Positions 26,645-34,110 of a stretch of DNA of 64,000 bases are shown in pieces; the stretch's first letter is position 1, and each line of letters starts with the position of its first letter. The translations under genes were made by a program, and so were the position numbers. Below the pieces are notes generated by a model. It searched no databases. It was not told the DNA's origin and saw only the letters and a list, made by a program, of their open reading frames with translations. This DNA comes from an uncultured Muribaculaceae bacterium (GTDB taxonomy: Bacteria > Bacteroidota > Bacteroidia > Bacteroidales > Muribaculaceae): positions 1-64,000 of the forward strand of contig CAJUKZ010000008.1 of assembly GCA_910586995.1 (NCBI GenBank), read 5' to 3'.

Positions 26645-27091
26645 ATGGCAACTATAATCAGACAAGCGACTATTACGGATATTAATGAATTGATACGTTG
26701 GCGTATGCGAAGCCTTCGTGAAAAGTTTGCGCATCATGCGGGGATTAATTTCACAAAGTTACGCCAATCAAGTCTTAGTTTTTATCGCCGGGCTTTAAGT
26801 ATGGAGTCATATATCGGGTGTTTTGCCGATCAGGGCTATATGGCTGTCGGCTATGGAGGTCTGTGTATCTACAGGGAGACTCCTACGGAGGAAAATCCGT
26901 CGGGTTGCTGCGCATATGTGATGAATGTGTATACCGGATTCTCTGATGATGCCGAACCGGTGCGTCGCAGTATTGTGGACTGGCTTGTGGAGGAAGCTCA
27001 CCGGCGCGGAATAACAAAGATATACATGACGCCCAAGCGCTTTATTCCGTATGTTGATGGAGACGACTTCATGCTGCATGCCGAGGCTTGA
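26645..27091 (+). CDS. GNAT-family N-acetyltransferase
   Basis: A 149-residue acyl-CoA-dependent acetyltransferase of unknown substrate. I use the ATG at 26645 (M-A-T-I-I-R-Q-A-T-I-T-D), which starts the first GNAT strand directly. The open frame upstream to 26561 adds 28 residues without fold content. The fold elements run through L-R-E-K-F, Y-M-A-V-G-Y-G-G-L-C and M-N-V-Y-T. The acetyl-CoA loop, normally Q/R-x-x-G-x-G/A, appears here as V-R-R-S-I-V-D-W-L-V-E-E-A and is degenerate. It faces the convergent DUF1015 gene across an inverted repeat. Confidence 0.85.
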   Translation: MATIIRQATITDINELIRWRMRSLREKFAHHAGINFTKLRQSSLSFYRRALSMESYIGCFADQGYMAVGYGGLCIYRETPTEENPSGCCAYVMNVYTGFSDDAEPVRRSIVDWLVEEAHRRGITKIYMTPKRFIPYVDGDDFMLHAEA

Positions 27092-27169
27092 ACAGACAAC
27101 GTTCGACAATATAACTATATATGAGAGATTAGGAAAAGGGAGAAAAAAAGAATAGAATGGCTGAAATGT

Positions 27170-27231
27170 ATCCGTCCCCGGATCACCGATAGCACATTGA
27201 CGTTTTGTGCGGGTGTGATCCGGGGACGGAT
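27170..27231. terminator. long inverted repeat between convergent genes
   Basis: Bases 27170-27186 and 27215-27231 are perfect 17-bp inverted copies (ATCCGTCCCCGGATCAC and its complement). The 28-base middle can form a second stem GCACA/TGTGC. Its place between the GNAT gene and the DUF1015 gene fits a bidirectional transcription stop, but neither side has a proper T run. It may instead be a REP-like repeat. Confidence 0.55.
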
Positions 27232-27258
27232 TATTCGTGTTGTAGCCTTGCTGAATTA

Positions 27259-28500
27259 TCAGTCAAGTTTATGTATTACAAGGCCTGATCTCAGTTTTGG
27301 CTCGAACCATGTTGTCTTCGGAGGCATGATATTGCCGGAATCGGCAATATCCATCAGTTGCTTCATACTTACTGGATACAAGGCCAGGGCTACTGCCATC
27401 TCTCCGGAGTCGACGCGTCGTTTCAGTTCGCCAAGCCCACGTATTCCTCCGACGAAGTCGATGCGTTTGTCGGAGCGGAGATCGGTAATTCCGAGTATGT
27501 CGCGGAGGATAAGGTCGCTGCTTACCGTCACGTCAAGACATCCTATGGGATCTGAGTCATCATATGTTCCCTGGCGGGCAGTGAGCGAATACCAGCGGCC
27601 ATCCAGATAGAGTGAGAAGTTGTGGAGTCTGGCAGGCGTATATATTTCCTCGCCCATGTCCTCAACTGAGAAGTTGATGCTGATCTTGTTCAGGAATTCT
27701 TCTTTTGTAAGGCCGTTGAGGTCGCGTACGACGCGGTTGTAGTCGATGATTTTGAGGTGAGATGCAGGGAATGCCACTGCGAGGAAGTAGTTGTATTCCT
27801 CATCGCCACGGTGTGCGGGATTAGCCTGGGCCTTTTCGTTGCCTACCAATGCTGCCGCTGCGGTGCGGTGATGCCCGTCGGCTATGTATAAGTCCGGAAT
27901 CTTGCTGAACTCGTCAGTAACGGCAGAGGTGAGTTCGTCAGGCACGATCCAGAAGTGATGCCCGAAGCCATCCGGAGCTACAAAATCGTATTCCGGTTCG
28001 CCGGCTGTTACGGTTTTTATGATGTTTTCCAAAGCCGGGTTGTCGGGGAAAGCGAAGAATACAGGCTCAATGTTAGCGTTATTGATTCTGACGTGCTTCA
28101 TGCGGTCTTCCTCTTTATCGCGACGAGTGAGTTCGTGTTTCTTTATACGTCCGGTCATGTAGTCTTCTACATTTGCCGCTATCACTATTCCGTATTGTGT
28201 ACGGCCGTCCATAGTCTGGGCATATATATAGTAGTGCTCGCGGTCGTCCTGCACCAGCCATCCGTTTTTTTGGAATGCATTGAAGTTTTCGACAGCCTTT
28301 CCATACACCTTCTCATCATGCTCGTCTGTGTCCGGCTCGAAATCTATTTCGGGCTTGATGATATGATAGAGTGAGCACGGATTGCCATGCGCTTCATCGC
28401 GGGCTTCGTCGGAATTCAGGACATCGTAGGGGCGCGATGCCACTTTCTCGACCATTTCACGTGGTGGCCGGATGCCTTTGAATGGTTTTACTTTAGCCAT
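27259..28500 (-). CDS. DUF1015 family protein
   Basis: A 413-residue cytoplasmic protein of the widespread DUF1015 (COG4198) family. Conserved pieces are visible: K-P-F-K-G-I-R-P-P at the start, R-P-Y-D-V-L-N-S-D-E-A, H-I-I-K-P-E-I, the central I-A-D-G-H-H-R-T-A-A-A (about 205-215) and Y-N-R-V-V-R-D-L-N-G. The D-G-H-H-R motif suggests a nucleotide- or phosphate-handling active site similar to ParB-like or SerK-like kinases, which use the same motif. A free-serine kinase or related role is plausible but unproven. It is the last gene of the lepA-fur-purA cluster, 19 bases after purA. Confidence 0.88.
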   Translation of the reverse strand: MAKVKPFKGIRPPREMVEKVASRPYDVLNSDEARDEAHGNPCSLYHIIKPEIDFEPDTDEHDEKVYGKAVENFNAFQKNGWLVQDDREHYYIYAQTMDGRTQYGIVIAANVEDYMTGRIKKHELTRRDKEEDRMKHVRINNANIEPVFFAFPDNPALENIIKTVTAGEPEYDFVAPDGFGHHFWIVPDELTSAVTDEFSKIPDLYIADGHHRTAAAALVGNEKAQANPAHRGDEEYNYFLAVAFPASHLKIIDYNRVVRDLNGLTKEEFLNKISINFSVEDMGEEIYTPARLHNFSLYLDGRWYSLTARQGTYDDSDPIGCLDVTVSSDLILRDILGITDLRSDKRIDFVGGIRGLGELKRRVDSGEMAVALALYPVSMKQLMDIADSGNIMPPKTTWFEPKLRSGLVIHKLD

Positions 28501-28519
28501 GATTGTAGAATGATTGGTA

Positions 28520-29791
28520 TTATAGATTACGGATAATCGTCTGCTCGCGGTCTGGACCGATAGAGACTATGGCTACGGGCACTCCGAGGCGCTGCTCAAG
28601 GAAATCGATGTATGCCGAGAACTCTGCGGGGAACTCAGACTCGCTGCGTAGGGCTGTCATGTCGGTCTTCCAGCCGGGCAATTCGACATATACAGGCTCT
28701 ACAGCCTGATCCTCGAGATTGAAAGGCATACGGTCGGTCTCTACGCCATTGATCTTGTATGCCACGCAGGCTTTGATGGTGTCGAACGTGTCGAGCACGT
28801 CGCTTTTCATCATGATCAGTTTGGTGACGCCATCTATCATTATAGCATATCGCAGAGCTACAAGGTCGATCCATCCGCAGCGACGCTCACGTCCTGTGAC
28901 TGCACCGAACTCATGTCCGATTGCACGGATGGTCTTGCCAGTCTCGTCGAAAAGTTCTGTGGGGAAAGGTCCGCTACCTACACGTGTGCAGTATGCCTTG
29001 AAGATGCCGAAGACTTCTCCGATACGGTTGGGAGCGAGTCCGAGTCCTGAGCATGCACCGGCTGTGATGGTATTGCTTGATGTGACAAAAGGATATGAAC
29101 CGAAGTCGACGTCGAGCATTGTTCCCTGAGCGCCTTCGCAGAGCACTGATTTGCCTTCGTCAAGACAATTGTTGACATAGTATTCACTGTCGATTATGTC
29201 GAATGAGCGCAGGTAATTTATAGAGTCGAGCCAGTTCTGTTCCAGTTCGCTTATGTCGGTAGCTGGCTCACCCATGCGTTCGAGCTGATCGAGATGGAGC
29301 TTGCGAGCCTTGGCATACTTTATGTCGAAGTCATTGAAGATATCGCCTATTCTCAGGCCGTTGCGGCTAATCTTGTCTGTGTATGTAGGACCGATGCCTT
29401 TGCCGGTAGTACCTATCTTGGAGTCTCCTTTGGCGCGTTCGCCAGCAGCATCGAGCAATCGGTGTGTAGGCATTATCAGGTGGGCCTTCTTGCTTATCTT
29501 CAGGACGTTGCGCAAGTCAATACCGCTTTTCTGGAGTTCTTCTGCTTCCTGTCGGAAAAGTACCGGGTCAAGAACCACGCCATTTCCTATGATATTGATC
29601 TGTCCATGCTGGAAAACGCCCGAAGGTATGGATCGAAGCACATACTTCTTGCCGTCGAATTCGAGAGTGTGACCGGCATTTGGTCCGCCTTGGAAACGCG
29701 CTACTACGTCGTAGCGCGGAGTCAGCACGTCCACTACCTTACCTTTACCTTCGTCGCCCCACTGGAGCCCTAATAATACGTCAGCCTTCAT
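28520..29791 (-). CDS. purA: adenylosuccinate synthase
   Basis: Joins IMP and aspartate using GTP, the committed step to AMP. The 423-residue protein opens with the nucleotide loop G-L-Q-W-G-D-E-G-K-G-K-V-V-D and has G-G-P-N-A-G-H-T, the catalytic Asp and His of this family being D13 and H41. G-T-T-G-K-G-I-G-P-T-Y-T-D-K and V-T-S-S-N-T-I-T-A-G are also intact, as is the C-terminal S-I-G-P-D-R-E-Q-T-I. It lies between the Fur-family regulator and the DUF1015 gene, with gaps of about 20 bases, in one probable operon. Confidence 0.98.
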   Translation of the reverse strand: MKADVLLGLQWGDEGKGKVVDVLTPRYDVVARFQGGPNAGHTLEFDGKKYVLRSIPSGVFQHGQINIIGNGVVLDPVLFRQEAEELQKSGIDLRNVLKISKKAHLIMPTHRLLDAAGERAKGDSKIGTTGKGIGPTYTDKISRNGLRIGDIFNDFDIKYAKARKLHLDQLERMGEPATDISELEQNWLDSINYLRSFDIIDSEYYVNNCLDEGKSVLCEGAQGTMLDVDFGSYPFVTSSNTITAGACSGLGLAPNRIGEVFGIFKAYCTRVGSGPFPTELFDETGKTIRAIGHEFGAVTGRERRCGWIDLVALRYAIMIDGVTKLIMMKSDVLDTFDTIKACVAYKINGVETDRMPFNLEDQAVEPVYVELPGWKTDMTALRSESEFPAEFSAYIDFLEQRLGVPVAIVSIGPDREQTIIRNL

Positions 29792-29814
29792 GTTGATGGT
29801 CTGTTTGAAAGAAT

Positions 29815-30321
29815 TTATATCTGTTTGTCTGTTTTTGTATTCTGTTTGCCTGTATAAGCTTTTGGCTTACGGGTCTTGCGCCTGCATCTTCCGCATACAC
29901 CATATATATATACCGCGCAGTGACTTGTTGTGAACGTTGAGTAGCGCTTGGCGCGTATCGACGACATTAACTCCTGATCTTTGGCTTCACGGATGCGTCC
30001 GCATACGGTGCATATCAGGTGCAGCCTGGTCTGTGATCCTGATGGCCTCAGGTATTCGAAACGGGTGCAGGATGGATCGAATGCGTGCTGTATTACCAAT
30101 GATGCTTCAGTCAGCATGCGCAGAGTATTGTATACGGTGGCTATACTTATTCTATAACCTTTGGCTTCAATCGAACGGTGGATGTCCTCGGCTGTGAACA
30201 TTGCTCCGTATGTGGCTGCGGTTTCGGCCACGACGAGCCTTTCCTGTGTACACCTCATGCCATTTGAACGCAGATATTGTTCAAAGGCCATACGCGGTTC
30301 GGTCTGCTGACTCTCTGTCAT
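29815..30321 (-). CDS. Fur-family transcriptional regulator
   Basis: A 168-residue metal-dependent DNA-binding regulator. The winged-helix N-terminal part includes M-R-C-T-Q-E-R-L-V-V-A, F-T-A-E-D-I-H-R and the recognition helix S-I-A-T-V-Y-N-T-L-R-M-L. The dimer domain has the zinc-ribbon pairs C-T-V-C and C-G-R-C. F-T-T-S-H-C-A-V-Y-I-Y-G sits where Fur and PerR carry metal ligands. The tail is unusually Lys/Thr-rich (about 15 residues). Iron, peroxide and zinc sensing cannot be told apart. Its place in an operon with lepA and purA is shared with other Bacteroidales, which gives no hint of targets. Confidence 0.9.
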   Translation of the reverse strand: MTESQQTEPRMAFEQYLRSNGMRCTQERLVVAETAATYGAMFTAEDIHRSIEAKGYRISIATVYNTLRMLTEASLVIQHAFDPSCTRFEYLRPSGSQTRLHLICTVCGRIREAKDQELMSSIRAKRYSTFTTSHCAVYIYGVCGRCRRKTRKPKAYTGKQNTKTDKQI

Positions 30322-30343
30322 CTTGTCTCAGTCAGATTGTTTT

Positions 30344-32131
30344 TTAGTCAAGCTTCAGAACGGCAAGGAATGCTTTTTGCGGCACTTCTACCGAGCCGAT
30401 CTGCTTCATACGCTTCTTTCCTTTCTTTTGCTTTTCGAGGAGTTTGCGCTTACGCGAGATGTCGCCGCCGTAGCATTTTGCGGTAACATCCTTACGCACA
30501 GCCTTGATTGTCTCGCGGGCAATAATCTTAGCGCCTATGGCGGCCTGGATGGCGATGTCGAATTGCTGACGAGGGATCAGTTCCTTGAGCTTCTCGCACA
30601 TCCTCCGGCCGAAAGAGACGGCATTGTCGGCATGCGTGAGAGTCGACAGCGCATCCACGCTTTCTCCATTGAGCAGTATGTCGAGCTTTACAAGCTTTGA
30701 TTCACGGAAGTCGTGCAGGTGATAGTCAAAGGATGCATATCCCTTCGAGATACTTTTGAGTTTGTCGTAGAAATCGATCACGATTTCGCCCAATGGCATG
30801 TCGAATGTCAGTTCTATGCGGTTTCCAGAGATATATTCCTGCTTTATCAGTTCTCCGCGTTTTCCGAGGCATAGTGTCATTATTGGACCGATGAAATCGG
30901 CTGCAGTAATGATTGATGCGCGTATATACGGTTCCTCGATATGATCGATGAGTGTGATGTCGGGTAGGCCGGATGGATTGTGTACCTCCGTCATTCCGCC
31001 CTTTTTGTCATAAACCCTGTAGCTTACGTTCGGTACTGTGGTGATGACGTCCATGTCGAATTCGCGTCCGAGGCGTTCCTGTATGATCTCCATGTGAAGC
31101 AGCCCGAGGAATCCGCAGCGGAATCCGAAGCCGAGCGCAGCCGAAGATTCAGGTGCGAATGTCAGTGATGCGTCGTTAAGCTGAAGTTTCTCAAGCGATG
31201 CGCGGAGGTTCTCGAAATCTTCTGTCTCTATAGGATATACGCCGGCGAATACCATTGGCTTTACTTCTTCGAATCCGGCGATGGCTTTCTCGCAAGGCTG
31301 GGCCACATGGGTGATTGTGTCGCCTACACGCACTTCTTTTGATGTCTTGATTCCGGATATGATATATCCTACATTGCCTGCCGATAGTTCCTCGCGTGGC
31401 GACATGTTCAGTTTGAGTACTCCAATCTCGTCGGCGTGGTATTCCTTACCGGTGGATACAAACTTTACAAAATCGTTTTTACGTATAGTGCCGTTGACGA
31501 TCTTGAAATATGCGATGATTCCGCGGAACGAGTTGAAGACAGAGTCGAAAATCAAGGCTTGCAGCGGCGCGTCCGGATCGCCGGAAGGGGCTGGTATGCG
31601 CTTGACGATGGCTTCAAGAATATCGGGGATGCCTTCTCCTGTTTTTCCGGAGGCCCGGATTATTTCTTCTCTTTTGCATCCGAGCAGATCTATTATCTGG
31701 TCTTCTACCTCATCTGGCTTGGCGCTGTCGAGGTCTATCTTGTTGATGACCGGGATGATTTCAAGATCATTCTCAATGGCCATGTATAGATTTGATATGG
31801 TCTGTGCCTGGATTCCTTGCGAGGCATCCACTATAAGCAGTGCGCCTTCGCAGGCTGCTATGGATCTTGACACTTCGTATGAGAAATCCACGTGTCCGGG
31901 AGTGTCTATCAGGTTCAGTGTATAGCGTTCGCCGTCCATCACGTGCTCCATCTGTATGGCGTGGCTTTTGATGGTGATGCCGCGTTCGCGCTCAAGATCC
32001 ATGTCGTCGAGCACCTGCGCCTGCAGGTCTTTTCCTGAGACGGTGTCGGTATATTCAAGCAGTCGGTCGGCCAGGGTACTCTTGCCGTGGTCGATATGTG
32101 CGATGATGCAGAAATTACGGATTCGTTTCAT
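30344..32131 (-). CDS. lepA: elongation factor 4 (LepA)
   Basis: Ribosome-bound GTPase that remodels stalled or assembling ribosomes. The 595-residue length and the domain order (G domain 1-185, then EF-G-like domains II, III and V and the LepA-specific C-terminal domain) are normal. The GTPase motifs are A-H-I-D-H-G-K-S-T (P loop), D-T-P-G-H-V-D-F (G3) and N-K-I-D-L (G4). The C-terminal domain ends G-K-K-R-M-K-Q-I-G-S-V-E-V-P-Q-K-A-F. First gene of a cluster of four. A minus-strand -7-like TAATTTTG lies at 32136-32143, only four bases before the start codon, hinting at a very short leader. Confidence 0.98.
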   Translation of the reverse strand: MKRIRNFCIIAHIDHGKSTLADRLLEYTDTVSGKDLQAQVLDDMDLERERGITIKSHAIQMEHVMDGERYTLNLIDTPGHVDFSYEVSRSIAACEGALLIVDASQGIQAQTISNLYMAIENDLEIIPVINKIDLDSAKPDEVEDQIIDLLGCKREEIIRASGKTGEGIPDILEAIVKRIPAPSGDPDAPLQALIFDSVFNSFRGIIAYFKIVNGTIRKNDFVKFVSTGKEYHADEIGVLKLNMSPREELSAGNVGYIISGIKTSKEVRVGDTITHVAQPCEKAIAGFEEVKPMVFAGVYPIETEDFENLRASLEKLQLNDASLTFAPESSAALGFGFRCGFLGLLHMEIIQERLGREFDMDVITTVPNVSYRVYDKKGGMTEVHNPSGLPDITLIDHIEEPYIRASIITAADFIGPIMTLCLGKRGELIKQEYISGNRIELTFDMPLGEIVIDFYDKLKSISKGYASFDYHLHDFRESKLVKLDILLNGESVDALSTLTHADNAVSFGRRMCEKLKELIPRQQFDIAIQAAIGAKIIARETIKAVRKDVTAKCYGGDISRKRKLLEKQKKGKKRMKQIGSVEVPQKAFLAVLKLD

Positions 32132-32257
32132 GTTGCAAAATTAAACAAAACGGCGGAATTTGCAGTATAAGGGCACGCTGTTTTTTGAATATATGTAAAA
32201 AATGCCGTTAAAAAGCCGCTATATCGCGCGGGTATTTTATAATTAAAAAAAAAACAC

Positions 32258-32265
32258 TACCTTTG
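32258..32265 (+). promoter_or_regulatory. -7 box of the glycogen operon
   Basis: TACCTTTG matches TAnnTTTG. It lies 123 bases before the glycogen synthase start, leaving a leader with two small palindromes, CTGAG-G-CTCAG near 32282 and GGCGCA-G-TGCGCC near 32317. No clear upstream TTG is seen. Confidence 0.45.
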
Positions 32266-32388
32266 CGCTTTCAAATATTGTCTGAGGCTCAGGCTTTGAG
32301 TCATTTTGTTATCCGGCGCAGTGCGCCCTATGAAACGCAATTATTTTTGAAAACGCAAATAAAAACGACTTGAGCAGGTAAAATTACG

Positions 32389-34068
32389 ATGGAAGTACAT
32401 AAAGAAAACTTTGACTTGCTGTTTGAAACGAGCTGGGAAGTATGCAATAAAATCGGAGGCATCTATACTGTTCTGTCAACAAAAGCTAAAACATTACAGA
32501 ATGCGGCTAAAGACCGTGTGATATTCATAGGACCGGATGTGTGGTCCGAAGATAATCCCTCGCCATATTTTAAGGAAGTGCCTTCATTGCTGAAGCAGTG
32601 GAAGGCAAAGGCTGTCTTGCCCGACGGTGTAAGCGTCAGGGTAGGGCGTTGGGATGTCCCGGGACGCCCAATGGCAGTGCTTGTAAAGTTCGACGGCATG
32701 TATGGGGTGAAGAATGAATTCTACGGACAGATGTGGAATCATTTCGGAGTAGACTCGCTGCATGCCTACGGCGACTATGACGAAGGTTGCGCCTTCGCTC
32801 ATGCTGCCGGAATAGTGATTGAGAGTATCTGTCGGTTCAATGGCGTCTCCGGTAAGAATTATATAGCTCATTTCGATGAGTGGACAACCGGTATGGGACT
32901 TCTCTACCTTAGATGGAAAATGCCGGAAGTAGCTACAGTCTTCACTACTCATGCTACAAGTATAGGACGTAGCATCTGCGGAAATGGGAAACCGCTGTAC
33001 GACTACCTCCCGGGTTATAACGGCGACCAGATGGCGCGTGAGCTGAATATGGAAGCCAAGCACTCTTTGGAAAAGGCAGCGGCGAATTATGCCGATTGCT
33101 TTACTACAGTAAGCCGTGTCACAGCATTGGAGTGCGAACAATTGCTCGGCCGTAAGCCCGACGTTGTTACGCCTAATGGATTTGAGGAGAATTTCGTGCC
33201 GAAAGGTAATAAGTTCAATGCGGCACGCAGCAGGGCAAGACGTAGGATCATAGATATGGCCTCCGCCCTGACCGGTACGGAATTGCCTGACGATACTTTT
33301 ATAATTGCCACATCCGGACGCAATGAGTACCGCAATAAAGGTATAGATCTATATCTTGATGCTGTGGATCGTCTCGGTAGTCTTGATCCTGGCCGAAGAA
33401 TTTTGGCATTGGTGATGGTTCCCGCATGGGTTCGCGAGCCGAGGGCAGACCTTCAGGCTGCTATGTCAGATAGGACTGGTGCGGCTCTGCCTGATCCAGT
33501 GATTACTCACAGACTTAACAATGAGGACACAGACGCCATTCTGTGCAGAATACATCAGATCGGATTCGGCAATAGTGAACGCTCGCGCGTACAATGTATA
33601 TATATACCCTGTTATCTGAACGGTGATGATGGAGTGTTAGATATGTCGTACTACGATCTTCTTCCGGGTTTGGATGCCACTGTATTCGCTTCTTATTATG
33701 AACCGTGGGGATATACACCGCTTGAGAGCGTAGCTTTCGGTGTTCCGACTGTTACAACCACACTTTCCGGTTTCGGCCAGTGGGTGCTCGGCCAATATGA
33801 GAATGGCGTGGTGCATTGTGGCGTGGATGTGGTTGAACGCTCGGATTTCAATTACGATTATGTAAAGGAAACTATTGCTAAAGATCTACGTGATATAGTG
33901 GATGCTTGCGACAGTGAGCGTAAGATGATTTCCGAGGCAGCACGAGCTACCGCTGAGGCTGCTGCATGGAGCAAATTTATAAAATATTACGACGAGGCCT
34001 ACGATATCGCTATCAATAACCGCAACAGACGGTGTTCTGGAGATACTGAATCCAAAACAAAAGGGTGA
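32389..34068 (+). CDS. glycogen synthase, GT3 type
   Basis: Extends glycogen from a nucleotide sugar. The 559-residue protein belongs to the GT3 (eukaryote-like) family rather than to GT5 GlgA. It opens with F-E-T-S-W-E-V-C-N-K-I-G-G-I-Y-T-V-L-S (donor loop K21-I-G-G24) and carries the family's E-P-W-G-Y-T-P-L-E pair of glutamates, E438 and E446, in the donor site. The family normally uses UDP-glucose, but Bacteroidetes members can differ. It is 42 bases upstream of the phosphorylase gene, so making and breaking of glycogen are encoded together. Branching and debranching enzymes are not in this window. Confidence 0.95.
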   Translation: MEVHKENFDLLFETSWEVCNKIGGIYTVLSTKAKTLQNAAKDRVIFIGPDVWSEDNPSPYFKEVPSLLKQWKAKAVLPDGVSVRVGRWDVPGRPMAVLVKFDGMYGVKNEFYGQMWNHFGVDSLHAYGDYDEGCAFAHAAGIVIESICRFNGVSGKNYIAHFDEWTTGMGLLYLRWKMPEVATVFTTHATSIGRSICGNGKPLYDYLPGYNGDQMARELNMEAKHSLEKAAANYADCFTTVSRVTALECEQLLGRKPDVVTPNGFEENFVPKGNKFNAARSRARRRIIDMASALTGTELPDDTFIIATSGRNEYRNKGIDLYLDAVDRLGSLDPGRRILALVMVPAWVREPRADLQAAMSDRTGAALPDPVITHRLNNEDTDAILCRIHQIGFGNSERSRVQCIYIPCYLNGDDGVLDMSYYDLLPGLDATVFASYYEPWGYTPLESVAFGVPTVTTTLSGFGQWVLGQYENGVVHCGVDVVERSDFNYDYVKETIAKDLRDIVDACDSERKMISEAARATAEAAAWSKFIKYYDEAYDIAINNRNRRCSGDTESKTKG

Positions 34069-34110
34069 TCGTCTTAAAAACAAGAATACCAATAAAGTAA
34101 AACAATAAGT

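Noticed and set aside
31281..31925. 214-residue plus-strand ORF inside lepA
   Set aside because: lepA is intact on the other strand. The ORF arises from the codon bias of lepA and its sequence is serine/methionine-rich with no domain.
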